This document shows, piece by piece, positions 7,333 to 17,024 of a DNA stretch of 64,000 bases. The notes below the pieces were generated by a model. The model was not told the origin of the DNA. It saw nothing but the letters and a program-made list of their open reading frames with translations, and made no database searches. The DNA is from Paenibacillus lautus NBRC 15380 (GTDB lineage Bacteria > Bacillota > Bacilli > Paenibacillales > Paenibacillaceae), in NCBI RefSeq assembly GCF_004000945.1, contig NZ_BIMF01000005.1, forward strand, positions 248,001-312,000, read 5' to 3'. A program made the translations under genes and the position numbers. Position 1 is the stretch's first letter; each line of letters begins with the position of its first letter.

Positions 7333-8445
7333 TTATCCAGATGTTCTGCCAAGCTCTACACACGCCATAACCAACGCGCCAACCCCATGAAGATCATTCT
7401 CGCATTGCTGCCTTTCCACATAGTGCTTATAATCGCCGACACCTGTCCCGATGCAGATCTTGGGCATAACCAGATGTCCCTGACCATTCATATATACGGA
7501 TTGAGCCAGGCCGTTAAATCCGTGTCTTGCATGCGAGATCAAGGAAGAATCCAGATAACCGAGACGGATTCCTTTGGCCAAGGTATATATGAAGAGACTG
7601 GAGCACGAAGTTTCCAGCCAATTGTCCTCACGGTCCCCTTTATCTATAACCTGATGCCACAGCCCGGTAAGCGGATCCTGATAACGCACCAGCGCCTCAC
7701 TTAATTCACGGAGCACGACAGCGAGTTCTTCCCTCGCCGGATGATCCTCAGGCAGTAAATCAAGGAACTCCACGATCGACAGCGCGTACCAGCCTAACGC
7801 GCGTCCCCAAAATTCCGGGGATTGTCCGCCAACCGGATCAGCCCAAGGCATCGTTCTGCTCTCGTCCCAAGCATGATAAAATAACCCGGTTGCCTGATCC
7901 TTGGTATGGGAACGCATCAACCTCTCCTGGAACAGCACCTCATCAAATAAATGCGGCTCGTTATACTGCTGTGCATATTTCATCGTGAACACGCCGCCCA
8001 TATACAAGCCGTCCAGCCACATCTGGTAAGGATAGCGATCCTTATGCCAGTATCCTCCTTCCGTGGTCCGATTCAGCGTAGATAACAGACGGAGCAGCTT
8101 ATCCGCGGCAGCCCTGTACCGATGTTCGGGAAACACAGCATCCAGCTCCATCAAGAGCAGGCCCGCTTGCACGGAATCCAGCTCCCCCCGCTCCAACAGC
8201 AGATTCCCGTTGGAATCCACCAGATGATCGACATAACCCTTTACGTAATCCAAAAACTTTGACTCCCCGCTAAATTTCCACAATTGAGACATACCCACCA
8301 GAAATACGCCCTGGTGGTAATGCCACCGCCCTGCGGGCGGCAGCTGCTCGGGCGAATACGTTTCCATGATCGATTGGCAAGCCTTGGTGCCGAGTTCTAA
8401 GGGTGACAAGGTCCGATGTTCTTGCTGCTGAGTGGGATTGGACAT
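7333..8445 (-). CDS. GH105 unsaturated rhamnogalacturonyl/galacturonyl hydrolase
   Basis: A 370-residue cytosolic protein with no signal peptide and an (alpha/alpha)6 pattern of GH105 (YteR/YesR type). Asp90 in GELDSVQAG and Asp145 in WLDGLYMG correspond to the two Asp residues important in YteR; SPEFWGRALGWY and NWLETSCSSLF are further family landmarks. These enzymes remove the unsaturated uronic acid from oligosaccharides made by pectate or rhamnogalacturonan lyases. As last gene of the uxaCBA operon it would release the sugars feeding that pathway. Exact substrate (unsaturated rhamnogalacturonide or galacturonide) cannot be told from sequence. Confidence 0.85.
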   Translation of the reverse strand: MSNPTQQQEHRTLSPLELGTKACQSIMETYSPEQLPPAGRWHYHQGVFLVGMSQLWKFSGESKFLDYVKGYVDHLVDSNGNLLLERGELDSVQAGLLLMELDAVFPEHRYRAAADKLLRLLSTLNRTTEGGYWHKDRYPYQMWLDGLYMGGVFTMKYAQQYNEPHLFDEVLFQERLMRSHTKDQATGLFYHAWDESRTMPWADPVGGQSPEFWGRALGWYALSIVEFLDLLPEDHPAREELAVVLRELSEALVRYQDPLTGLWHQVIDKGDREDNWLETSCSSLFIYTLAKGIRLGYLDSSLISHARHGFNGLAQSVYMNGQGHLVMPKICIGTGVGDYKHYVERQQCENDLHGVGALVMACVELGRTSG

Positions 8446-8489
8446 ATGTGCGCCTCCTCTTTTTTCTAATCATGTTCCAACAACTCACG

Positions 8490-10007
8490 CTATAAAATGA
8501 CGCCATCCTTAAAAATGGATATTTCCCGGAAGCCGTTGCGTTCATTTCTCGTCTGTTCAACGCCCGAGGCTAATTGGACAATATGATTCATGAGTTCCTC
8601 ATGAAGCTCATCCATGCCTTTACCTTCCAGCAAAGCACCTGCATTAAAATCAATCCAATGTTTTTTGCGAGCGGCCAGCTCGGAATTGGTCGCGATTTTG
8701 ACGGTTGGGACCGGACCGCCAAACGGCGTCCCCCTCCCTGTCGTGAACAGCACGAGGTGGGCGCCCGCTGCAGCCAAGGCCGTAACCGATACGAGATCAT
8801 TGCCTGGCGCTTCGATCAGGTTTAACCCCGGCTTTGTTGATCTCACGCCGTAACGGAGAACAGCGGATACGGTGGCATTTCCCCCTTTTTGAGTGCACCC
8901 CAGTGATTTCTCTTCCAGGGTTGTGATGCCGCCGTCTTTATTCCCGGGCGAAGGATTTTCATAGATTTCCTGTCCGTGCGATACGAAATATTGCTTGAAA
9001 TTGTTAATCAGCATCGTAATATCCTTGAACACCTGTTCGTCGGCGGCCCGGTCCATCAGGATCGTTTCGGCTCCAAACATCTCCGGCACCTCCGTCAGTA
9101 AAGCGGTGCCACCGTGAGCGGTGATGGTATCCGCAATGCGACCCGCCAGCGGATTGGCTGTAATGCCCGACAGACCGTCCGAGCCGCCGCATTTCAGTCC
9201 GATCTTCAGCTTGGACAGTGGAACCGCCGACCTTTTGAAAGTCTCTGCATATTGCACGAGCTCCGAGATGAGGGACAACCCCTCCTCCAATTCATCCTCC
9301 ATGTCCTGAGCACGCATATATTTGATCCGTTTCCCGTCCTGCTCCCCAATCATGGCCTGCATTTGATCAATCTGATTATTCTCGCAGCCGAGCCCGATAA
9401 TAAGCACGCCTGCCGCATTGCCATGCTGGGCCAGGGACGAGAGCAGACGCTGGGTATGGTTTAGATCATCCCCAAGCTGCGAGCAGCCGTAGGGATGCGG
9501 GAAGTGATAAACCCCGTCAATATCTCTCCCTTGAAACTGCTGCCCGGCCATGCGCGCTAACAGCTCGCAAGTTTTGTTAATGCAGCCGACGGTGTTGATG
9601 ATCCAAATTTCGTTGCGGATCCCAACCTCACCGCTCGGTCTGATATACCCCTGGAACGTTGGAGATTCCACCATAACAGTCGGCGAATCTTCAGGTGCTG
9701 CTTTTGCACCAGGCTTATACTGATACTCTACTTCACCGGAAAGTCCGGTTTTCAAATTATGAGTATGGATCCATCTCCCCGGTAAAATGACTTCCTTTGC
9801 CAGTCCGATCGAATAGCCGAATTTTAGTACATGGCTGCCCGGCTGTATCAAGCGAAGAGCCACCTTATGACCTTTTGGCACGTTCTCGGTTAACTCGATC
9901 GCATGCTCCTTCCCGTTCAGAAGCCCGATGGCATGTTCTCCTGCCGACAAAGGACGAAGCGCGATACCGACATCATCCTTGTTGTGAAGTATGACGATAT
10001 CGCTCAT
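8490..10007 (-). CDS. uxaA: Altronate dehydratase
   Basis: The product has 505 residues. An N-terminal SAF-type domain (about 1-100) is followed by a linker and the large UxaA/GarD catalytic domain, with GYIRPSGEVGIRNE, GLGCENNQ and KCGGSDGLSG motifs that include the conserved Cys ligands. It dehydrates D-altronate to 2-keto-3-deoxygluconate in D-galacturonate catabolism. Its ATG overlaps the end of uxaB as ATGA (10004-10007), so the genes are translationally coupled. Length agrees with E. coli UxaA (about 495). Confidence 0.93.
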   Translation of the reverse strand: MSDIVILHNKDDVGIALRPLSAGEHAIGLLNGKEHAIELTENVPKGHKVALRLIQPGSHVLKFGYSIGLAKEVILPGRWIHTHNLKTGLSGEVEYQYKPGAKAAPEDSPTVMVESPTFQGYIRPSGEVGIRNEIWIINTVGCINKTCELLARMAGQQFQGRDIDGVYHFPHPYGCSQLGDDLNHTQRLLSSLAQHGNAAGVLIIGLGCENNQIDQMQAMIGEQDGKRIKYMRAQDMEDELEEGLSLISELVQYAETFKRSAVPLSKLKIGLKCGGSDGLSGITANPLAGRIADTITAHGGTALLTEVPEMFGAETILMDRAADEQVFKDITMLINNFKQYFVSHGQEIYENPSPGNKDGGITTLEEKSLGCTQKGGNATVSAVLRYGVRSTKPGLNLIEAPGNDLVSVTALAAAGAHLVLFTTGRGTPFGGPVPTVKIATNSELAARKKHWIDFNAGALLEGKGMDELHEELMNHIVQLASGVEQTRNERNGFREISIFKDGVIL

Positions 10008-11515
10008 GTCTCGATCAGCTCCATTTCTTCGATATAACTGCTTACAACTTCATGAAGATGGGATATCCGGTTCAAATCCTCGCCCCATAAAGCCTGATTG
10101 CCAAGAATGGATGCCACAAGCTGACGTATACTCCATTCCCTGTCTTCTACCTTTTGCCACGCTTGATAAAATGTCATCAGGCTGTCCGGATCATCTCTTA
10201 ACAGCATCTGTTCACCATCAAGACGCATTCCGTACCACTGCCCCTCTATCGATTTGGCATGATACAGACGGATCAAGGAGGCCAATCCCCGTGTCATGAA
10301 GCTTGGGAGCGTACTGTGCGAACGGACATATTCCTTTAAGCTTGGCAAAAGCCTCACCTTGAACTTGGAGATGCTGTTCATGCCAATATCCTGGAGCTTG
10401 TGCCGAAGAAAGGGATTGCGGAATCGCTCCCATACCGTGTCGGCATATGCCTTTACCTCTTCCGGCGGGAGAGGCACCAAGGGGACGATCTCTTGCAGCA
10501 TTGCGCTGCGAATGTCTTCTCCCCATTCCGTGCTCTCTGCGATCTCTTTCACTTCAGTGAAACCGTGAAGCAAGCCGATGGAAGCCATTAGGGTATGCGT
10601 TCCATTCAAGATCCTTACCTTTCTCACCTGGTACGGGGTCAGATCGGTTACCCACCTCACCTGGAGACCCGCTGACTGTAGTGGCAGCCTGGACTCCAAT
10701 GACGGATCGCCCTCAATAGCCCAGAAATAATAGGGCTCCGCCGTGTTCAACAATCGGTCTTCATAACCCCATTTGTCAAAATAGCGCTCGGCGTCTTCCG
10801 GATAACCGGTTACGATCCGGTCCACAAGCGAGTTCAGAAACAGGTTGGACTCCTCGACCCAGCTCCGAAAAGCTAGCGAAAGCTCCCAATCCTCAGCATG
10901 CCGCAGCACAATCGATCGCAGGATATCCCCGTTTCGTTCCAGAAGCTCGCAGGGTAGGATCAACAGCCCCTTATGCGGCGAGCCCTCATAACGCTCATAA
11001 CGCCGATATAAAAGCATGGTCAGCTTGGCGGGGAATGACATCGGCGGTTCCGACGGATTCCAGTCACTGCGCTGATAATCGAGACCAGCTTCCGTTGTAT
11101 TGGAGACTACGATCTCCAGGGAATCCAGCTCGGCGACGCTCAAGAAATGCTCCCATTCGGCATAGGGGTCAATCATCTCGGAGAACACCGTGATCCATAA
11201 CTCATCCTCAATCTTCCGGCCATCCTGCAGCCCTCGGGTCAGCAAGCCGTAAATCCCTTCCTGCTCCCGCAGCTGCTCCAGCTTGGGCCGTCCCCCTGGT
11301 CTTGGCTGACTGACGGCAACGCTCCCTTGGAACAACCCCTGCCGGTTGCATTCATAGATCATCCAATCGAAGAAACCTCTTAGAAAATTGCCCTCGCCTA
11401 TTTGAAGCACTTTAACGGGGTAGTTCAACATATCCAACTGATGCTGCTGTTGTAATGGTAAGGAATCCCTTCCTATAAGCTTCAACGCTCGGCCGCGGTC
11501 TGTGTTTGCATCCAT
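10004..11515 (-). CDS. uxaB: Tagaturonate reductase (altronate oxidoreductase)
   Basis: The product has 503 residues and belongs to the mannitol dehydrogenase-like long-chain family. It has an N-terminal NAD-binding region (VLQIGEGNFLRGFFDWMI), SNTTEAGLDY, and the C-terminal catalytic region with KVRILNGTHTLMASIG. It reduces D-tagaturonate to D-altronate. It lies three bases after uxaC and overlaps uxaA by 4 bases, in pathway order isomerase-reductase-dehydratase. UxuB (fructuronate reductase) belongs to the same superfamily; pairing with UxaA favours UxaB. Confidence 0.92.
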   Translation of the reverse strand: MDANTDRGRALKLIGRDSLPLQQQHQLDMLNYPVKVLQIGEGNFLRGFFDWMIYECNRQGLFQGSVAVSQPRPGGRPKLEQLREQEGIYGLLTRGLQDGRKIEDELWITVFSEMIDPYAEWEHFLSVAELDSLEIVVSNTTEAGLDYQRSDWNPSEPPMSFPAKLTMLLYRRYERYEGSPHKGLLILPCELLERNGDILRSIVLRHAEDWELSLAFRSWVEESNLFLNSLVDRIVTGYPEDAERYFDKWGYEDRLLNTAEPYYFWAIEGDPSLESRLPLQSAGLQVRWVTDLTPYQVRKVRILNGTHTLMASIGLLHGFTEVKEIAESTEWGEDIRSAMLQEIVPLVPLPPEEVKAYADTVWERFRNPFLRHKLQDIGMNSISKFKVRLLPSLKEYVRSHSTLPSFMTRGLASLIRLYHAKSIEGQWYGMRLDGEQMLLRDDPDSLMTFYQAWQKVEDREWSIRQLVASILGNQALWGEDLNRISHLHEVVSSYIEEMELIET

Positions 11516-11518
11516 GCT

Positions 11519-12943
11519 CTATCTCCCTTCCGTCCGGCCAAATCGGAAATAACTCTCGGCGTTGTTGTAACAAATATCCTTTACGATCCCCCCGAGCCAT
11601 GGAAGATCATCCGGCGCCTCTCCCCGTGTAACCCACTCTCCGAGGAGATTGCATAGAATCCGCCGGAAATACTCATGCCGGGTATAGGATAAGAAACTTC
11701 TGGAGTCGGTCAGCATGCCGACAAATCGGCTTAACAGCCCCATATTGCCGAGTTTGCTCATCTGGTCGACCATGCCGTCCTTGGTATCGTTGAACCACCA
11801 CGCGGATCCGAACTGGATTTTGCCCGGAATGCCGTCGCCTTGAAAACTGCCGATAAGTGCTGCGAGAATATCGTTATCGCTTGGGTTAAGCGAATAGAGA
11901 ATCGTTCTCGGAAGTGCCCGCTCTTGATCAAGCCGATCCAACAGCTTCACGAGTGGTACCGCGATTGGACTATCATGAATCGAATCATAGCCGGTATCCG
12001 GGCCTAATTCTCGGAACATCCGGGTGTTATTGTTGCGCTGGGCGTTAATATGAAATTGCATAACCCAGCCGAGTTTCGCGTAAACTTGGCCCAGATAAAG
12101 CAGCGTATACGTTTTGAATTGCTCCTCTTCCTGACGGGAAACCCGCTCCCCTTTAAGCGCTTTCAGGAATACGTCAGCCGCTTGTGTCTCCGTAACCTCT
12201 TGATAAGGCACGTAATCCAGCGCATGATCGGATACCCGGCCACCAACGGAATGGAAAAACTCAGCCCGCTGCTCAAGTGCCTTCAGGAATGCCGAATACT
12301 CCGTAATCTCCATCCGGCTTCGCTCCGCCAACAATTTTACCCACGGAAGGAATGTCTCCCGGTTAATCTCCAGCCCTTTATCCGGACGGAATGATGGGAG
12401 CATCTGAAATCCGGCATCGTCTTCCTCCGCCAGCTTGATATGATATTCCAAGCTATCCGTTGGATCATCTGTCGTACAGACCACTTTGACGCGGCTTGAA
12501 ACGATCAATCCCCTGGTTGTCAAATCATGTTCCTGCAGACGCTTGTTTGCCGCTTCCCATATCTGCGGAGCATTCTGTTCATTAATGATATCCTTAATGC
12601 CGAACAGTCTTTGCAGCTCCAGATGAGACCAATGGAATAACGGATTGCCGATCGTCATCGGAACGGTGTGCGTCCAAGCCAAGAAGCGGTCATAATCGCT
12701 CACACCCGGTCCGCCCGTAATGTATGCCTCTTCCACTCCAGCGGCTCGCATCGCCCGCCATTTATAGTGATCGCCGTTAATCCACGCTTCGGTCAAGTTC
12801 TCAAACCGGTGATTGTCAACGATCATTTGCGGACTCAGATGACAATGGTAGTCGATGATGGGCATGTCTTTTGCATAATCGTGGTATAAGGTACGTGCAG
12901 TCTCGTTGTTAAGCAAAAAATGTTCATCCATAAAAGGTCTCAT
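11519..12943 (-). CDS. uxaC: Glucuronate/galacturonate isomerase
   Basis: The product has 474 residues and the UxaC amidohydrolase-like fold: an N-terminal metal motif PIIDYHCHLSP, later VVCTTDDPTDSLEYH, MQFHINAQRNNNTRM and FVGMLTDSRSFLSYTRHEYFRRILC. It isomerises D-galacturonate to tagaturonate and D-glucuronate to fructuronate. It is the first gene of the operon, starting with ATG behind GGGCGGTG, and is divergent from the AraC-type regulator. Confidence 0.94.
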   Translation of the reverse strand: MRPFMDEHFLLNNETARTLYHDYAKDMPIIDYHCHLSPQMIVDNHRFENLTEAWINGDHYKWRAMRAAGVEEAYITGGPGVSDYDRFLAWTHTVPMTIGNPLFHWSHLELQRLFGIKDIINEQNAPQIWEAANKRLQEHDLTTRGLIVSSRVKVVCTTDDPTDSLEYHIKLAEEDDAGFQMLPSFRPDKGLEINRETFLPWVKLLAERSRMEITEYSAFLKALEQRAEFFHSVGGRVSDHALDYVPYQEVTETQAADVFLKALKGERVSRQEEEQFKTYTLLYLGQVYAKLGWVMQFHINAQRNNNTRMFRELGPDTGYDSIHDSPIAVPLVKLLDRLDQERALPRTILYSLNPSDNDILAALIGSFQGDGIPGKIQFGSAWWFNDTKDGMVDQMSKLGNMGLLSRFVGMLTDSRSFLSYTRHEYFRRILCNLLGEWVTRGEAPDDLPWLGGIVKDICYNNAESYFRFGRTEGR

Positions 12944-12962
12944 GTTAACACCGCCCGTTTCT

Positions 12963-12976
12963 GTAGATTTATCTAC
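12963..12976. promoter_or_regulatory. Possible operator between uxaC and the AraC gene
   Basis: A short inverted repeat, GTAGAT-TT-ATCTAC, lies 20 bases upstream of the uxaC ATG in the divergent control region. It could bind a regulator, but it is short and may be chance. No convincing sigma-A promoter for uxaC could be picked. Confidence 0.25.
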
Positions 12977-13049
12977 TATGTTACGGCATCATCAGTTGGA
13001 TTTCTTCACGTTTATTGCGAATTTGAGGGATTATTCAACATATCTTGCT

Positions 13050-13078
13050 TTGTTTTAGTCAGTAGAAGTTGTTACAAT
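13050..13078 (+). promoter_or_regulatory. Putative promoter of the AraC-type regulator
   Basis: TTGTTT (13050-13055) and TACAAT (13073-13078) are separated by 17 bases, about 60 bases before the ATG of the regulator. The -10 is good and the -35 matches in its first three bases only. Confidence 0.45.
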
Positions 13079-13138
13079 ATAACTAAAGAGTTGAAATATA
13101 CCTCACCATGAAGGCATTGAAACGAAGCGGGGGCGATT

Positions 13139-13999
13139 ATGATATCCAGCGATATCCATACCGTAACCTACGGGGAAGAAGAAGGGGAATTTTACTACCA
13201 TCGAATTCATCGCACAAAGCCCTTTGAACGAAATAACCATTACCACGGAACCTATGAAATCTACTATCTGGTTTCTGGCGAGCGCAATTATTTTATAAAA
13301 GAAAAATTGTACACCATTCGGGCGGGTGACCTCATTCTCATCAATAAATTCGACGTTCATAAAACGTCGGGTCAAGGCGATCCGGAGCATGAACGTATCG
13401 TCATTAATTTTAGCGATTCTTTTCTCGGGAAAGGCCACCCCTTGCTGGTATCCGGATTGCTGGGCATGTTTAATCAGGATCGGCCGCTGCTGCGTTTAAC
13501 CGTTCCAGAGCAAGCGATCATCATGCAAATTTTGAATAAAATGGCCGATGAGATCAGAGAAGGCTCCGCTTCGTACGAGTACATGCTGCAGGTGCTGCTT
13601 ACGGAGTTATTAATCAAAACCTCTCGGTTAACCCATTCCGCCTCGCTGCCTGCCCACACTTCCTTGAATCCGCTCCATCAGAAAATCACAGACGTCGTTA
13701 AGTTTATTCACGCCCATTATGCTGACAAAATCACGCTGCAGCAATTATCCGAAACCTTCTACATCAGCCCGTTCTACCTGTCCCGGATATTCAAAGAAAT
13801 TACGGGCTTTACGATCATTAATTATCTGAACCTGACCCGCATTCGCGAGGCGCAGCGCCTTCTGACGGATACGGACCTGAAAATCGTGGACATCGCCGAA
13901 TCGATCGGTTTTGAAAGCCTTACGCATTTTGACCGAACCTTTAAGAAAATTATGAAGATGACGGCAAGCAAATACCGCAAAATGAATAGCGTCCCGTGA
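13139..13999 (+). CDS. AraC-family transcriptional regulator of the uronate module
   Basis: This is the only gene on the plus strand. It has 286 residues. The N-terminal half is a cupin-like sugar-sensing domain (HYHGTYEIYYLVSGERNYFI...IRAGDLILINKFDVH). The C-terminal 100 residues contain two helix-turn-helix units: ITLQQLSETFYISPFYLSRIFKEITG and IVDIAESIGFESLTHFDRTFKK. GGGGG lies about 5 bases before the ATG. Its divergent position next to uxaC strongly suggests that it controls the uxaCBA-GH105 operon, probably in response to an uronate or pectin fragment (inference). A shared terminator with spoIIIE follows. Confidence 0.9.
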   Translation: MISSDIHTVTYGEEEGEFYYHRIHRTKPFERNNHYHGTYEIYYLVSGERNYFIKEKLYTIRAGDLILINKFDVHKTSGQGDPEHERIVINFSDSFLGKGHPLLVSGLLGMFNQDRPLLRLTVPEQAIIMQILNKMADEIREGSASYEYMLQVLLTELLIKTSRLTHSASLPAHTSLNPLHQKITDVVKFIHAHYADKITLQQLSETFYISPFYLSRIFKEITGFTIINYLNLTRIREAQRLLTDTDLKIVDIAESIGFESLTHFDRTFKKIMKMTASKYRKMNSVP

Positions 14000-14005
14000 A
14001 CCAAC

Positions 14006-14054
14006 AAAAAAGGAAGCGATCCACCCGAAATTTGGGGTTGTTCGCTTCCTTTTT
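14006..14054. terminator. Bidirectional terminator between the AraC gene and spoIIIE
   Basis: AAAAAAGGAAGCGA pairs with TCGCTTCCTTTTT around an inner CCC...GGGG stem. A and T runs on both sides suit the converging transcripts that end here. Confidence 0.88.
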
Positions 14055-14077
14055 ACGAAGTTACGGGATTGGATCCC

Positions 14078-16720
14078 TTAACTGATTCGATTCTGCTGTT
14101 GTTGATATTGCTCCATGGACATCAGCACTTCCCGCGGTTTGCTTCCCTCATAGGGTCCGATAACCCCGCGTGCCTCCATGGAATCAATGAGACGCGCTGC
14201 ACGGGTATAACCTACCCGCATTCTCCGCTGCAGCAGCGATACGGACGCTTGCTTAGCTTCCAATACGATGGTCACCGCCTGCTCATACAGCTCATCCAAT
14301 TCTTCTTCATCTGAATTCGAAGATTCCTCAATTTCAGGCACCAACGACTCATCATACTCCGCTTGCCCTTGATCCCGGACAAAATCCACGATGTTCTCGA
14401 CTTCATGATCACTCATGAAGGCTCCCTGCACCCGGATCGGCTTGGAGGAGCCCATTGGCATAAACAGCATATCCCCGCGGCCGAGCAGCTTCTCTGCGCC
14501 CGCCATATCCAGAATCGTTCGGGAATCGACCTGCGACGACACGCCAAAGGCAATGCGCGACGGGATGTTTGCTTTAATGACCCCGGTAATAACATCGACC
14601 GACGGACGCTGCGTCGCGATGATCAAGTGGATCCCGGCAGCACGGGCCATTTGGGCCAGCCGCGTAATCGCGTCTTCCACATCGTTGGCTGCAACCATCA
14701 TCAAATCGGCCAGCTCGTCCACGATAACGACGATATAAGGCAACACTGCAGGCAAATTATCCTTCATCAGATTGTTGTAGCCCTCAATATTTCGCGTCCC
14801 GGATTTGGAGAACAGCTCATACCGTTTCTCCATCTCTACTACGATTTTCTTAAGTGCCAAGGATGCCCGTTTCGGATCGGTTACCACCGGTGCCATCAAA
14901 TGCGGAATCCCGTTGTAGACATTAAGCTCAACCATCTTCGGATCGACCATCAGGAACTTAACCTCATCCGGCTTGGCTTTATACAAAATGCTGGTAATAA
15001 TGCCGTTGATACATACGGATTTACCCGAACCCGTTGCACCTGCAACAAGAAGATGGGGCATGCGTGCCAAATTACCGACAATCGTCTGACCTGAAATATC
15101 ACGGCCAAATGCAATCGACAGCTTCGATTCCGATTCCTGGAACGTTGGCGTCTCCATAACCTCTCTCATCGTAACAAGTGAAACTTCGTTGTTCGGCACT
15201 TCGATCCCGATGGCTGATTTGCCGGGAATCGGCGCTTCCATCCGAATATCCTTGGCCGCAAGCGCGAGTGCAATATCATCGGTCAAATTGACAATCCGGC
15301 TGACCTTAACCCCGATGTCCGGCTGAATTTCATAGCGGGTGACCGACGGCCCCCGGACAACCTCCAGCACCTTGGCTCGAACGCCGAAACTTTCCAGCGT
15401 CGCCTCCAGCTTGCGGGCTACCTGCATATAATCGTTCTGGTCTCCACCCTTGCCGCCATTGTTCGGTTTGGACAGCAGCCGGAATGGAGGCAGCTTATAC
15501 GGCTTGGGAGGCGGAGCGGGAGGCGCTGCCGGTGCCGTTCCCTCTTGCGCCCCATCTACCGTAATGGCTGCATTCGACTCGTCATTCGACGTCTCAGGAT
15601 CTCCCATGGGCTCCGGACTCGCTGCCGTGTTCCCCAGAGGTTCCTCTTGTGCCGAAGGTATCATCGCTTCGTGATCGTCGTACTCGTCATCCAGGCGCCC
15701 TTCTTGTTTCACTTGCTCGAAGAAATCACGAATAATCGGCGATGAAGGCACAGATTCTGCTGCAGGAGAGATAATCTCCGCCTCCTCCTCCGGTTGAACC
15801 GGACTGTTGAACAAGACGACCTCCTCTTTCTCCTTAGCACCATGCCCGTTACCAACCGTAAATACCGGAGATGCCTCATCCGCATCATCCCTGGCCTCTT
15901 CCACTGCTTCGTCCCGCTTGTTGCCTTTGGAACCGAACAGCTGGAAGAATTGCGGCGCTTTGCGGCGCGGCAGCCTCATGCCCTCCATATCATCCAGATC
16001 ATCATCCTCATCCAGATCCTCCGGCAGCTGCATGCGTTGTTCCTTCGCGCTTGATTTCGCCGCCGCTTTGGATTTCGTCTGCTGGCTGTTTACTTTTTTC
16101 TGAATCCGTTCTCCGGCTTTTACAACCCTTACGCGGAACATCCGCATTAAATCAACATAGGACAGATTGGTAATCAGCATGAAGCTGATCACTAGCATGA
16201 CAATCATAATCAACTTTGCCCCGATGCTGCCAAACAGCATTAACAGAAAGGCAAACTGCAATGCTCCAACGTAACCGCCGCTGATGTCTCTTCCCATGAC
16301 GGGATGATGTCCATCATCTGCGCCGGCATGAAGGAGCTCGCCTTGCAAATCACTATGTATCTGGCTCATCGCATTTGACGCATTCAATTGTCCAATCGGG
16401 GCCAGCTTCGACTCCAAACCTGCAATACTGCTCATTAAAGTGAGCGATAATACCAAGAGAAGGACACCGGTGCGTCTGCTGTTCCACCGTTTGGGCCATT
16501 TCCGGTGAATCATCACCATTAACCCGTAATAGATGCCAATTAGGGGGATGATAAAATAATACTTGCCCAGCAGATATCCAGACATCTTGGACAGGGAACG
16601 CCCCACCGGTGCTTCTCCGGATAATGCGATGACCGAAAGTGTCATCAATACAATCCCATAAATTTCATACTTCAATACGGCTGCAAAGGCTGCCTTCTTC
16701 TTTCTTTTCCGCTTTGCCAA
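14078..16720 (-). CDS. spoIIIE: DNA translocase FtsK/SpoIIIE
   Basis: The product has 880 residues. Several N-terminal membrane helices (about 20-200) are followed by a long acidic/Pro-rich cytosolic linker (about 200-420). The RecA-like motor domain has Walker A GATGSGKS and the Walker-B/DELADLMM region, and a C-terminal winged-helix gamma domain ([21 protein letters not shown]) reads DNA polarity signals. It pumps chromosomal DNA through the division or sporulation septum. The start is a TTG at 16718-16720, 5 bases behind GGGGGTGA; the in-frame ATG at 16741 overlaps the -10 region. The locus matches B. subtilis spoIIIE. Fine role (FtsK or SpoIIIE) is inferred from locus only. Confidence 0.93.
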   Translation of the reverse strand: MAKRKRKKKAAFAAVLKYEIYGIVLMTLSVIALSGEAPVGRSLSKMSGYLLGKYYFIIPLIGIYYGLMVMIHRKWPKRWNSRRTGVLLLVLSLTLMSSIAGLESKLAPIGQLNASNAMSQIHSDLQGELLHAGADDGHHPVMGRDISGGYVGALQFAFLLMLFGSIGAKLIMIVMLVISFMLITNLSYVDLMRMFRVRVVKAGERIQKKVNSQQTKSKAAAKSSAKEQRMQLPEDLDEDDDLDDMEGMRLPRRKAPQFFQLFGSKGNKRDEAVEEARDDADEASPVFTVGNGHGAKEKEEVVLFNSPVQPEEEAEIISPAAESVPSSPIIRDFFEQVKQEGRLDDEYDDHEAMIPSAQEEPLGNTAASPEPMGDPETSNDESNAAITVDGAQEGTAPAAPPAPPPKPYKLPPFRLLSKPNNGGKGGDQNDYMQVARKLEATLESFGVRAKVLEVVRGPSVTRYEIQPDIGVKVSRIVNLTDDIALALAAKDIRMEAPIPGKSAIGIEVPNNEVSLVTMREVMETPTFQESESKLSIAFGRDISGQTIVGNLARMPHLLVAGATGSGKSVCINGIITSILYKAKPDEVKFLMVDPKMVELNVYNGIPHLMAPVVTDPKRASLALKKIVVEMEKRYELFSKSGTRNIEGYNNLMKDNLPAVLPYIVVIVDELADLMMVAANDVEDAITRLAQMARAAGIHLIIATQRPSVDVITGVIKANIPSRIAFGVSSQVDSRTILDMAGAEKLLGRGDMLFMPMGSSKPIRVQGAFMSDHEVENIVDFVRDQGQAEYDESLVPEIEESSNSDEEELDELYEQAVTIVLEAKQASVSLLQRRMRVGYTRAARLIDSMEARGVIGPYEGSKPREVLMSMEQYQQQQNRIS

Positions 16721-16731
16721 AAGTGTCACCC

Positions 16732-16760
16732 CCGAATCCATATTATAGCATAATATTCGG
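16732..16760 (-). promoter_or_regulatory. Extended -10 promoter of spoIIIE within a dyad
   Basis: On the minus strand TGC-TATAAT (16742-16750) forms an extended -10 just before the spoIIIE ribosome site. It sits inside an imperfect inverted repeat (CCGAAT-ATTAT / ATATTAT-CC-ATTCGG reading both arms) spanning 16732-16760, which may be an operator. Confidence 0.5.
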
Positions 16761-16781
16761 TGGCGTACCTATGTTCTGTTT

Positions 16782-17024
16782 TCAGCCTTTAGCCTCATTT
16801 TCTACCGTCGGAATATAGCGAATTATTGCCCCCGGAGCGTAGCGTGGATTCAAGTAATCTTGAAGCCCGCAGTCCAATAAACGGACAATTTTCGCCTGAT
16901 CCTCTGCCATTGGTTCAACTTCCATCAGTATTCCTTCCACCCGAACTTCCCTGGACGTGACGGCTGCCTGCTCCCCTTGCAGCATCCCGATCGGATCCAA
17001 TGGCATGACGCTGTACCATATCAT
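16782..17024 (-). CDS. ylzJ: YlzJ-like protein
   Basis: An 80-residue protein whose start [17 protein letters not shown] and middle [18 protein letters not shown] are typical of the YlzJ family found next to tepA and spoIIIE in Bacillales. Function is unknown. Its ATG overlaps the tepA stop as ATGA, with GGGGGGA 7 bases upstream. Confidence 0.85.
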   Translation of the reverse strand: MIWYSVMPLDPIGMLQGEQAAVTSREVRVEGILMEVEPMAEDQAKIVRLLDCGLQDYLNPRYAPGAIIRYIPTVENEAKG

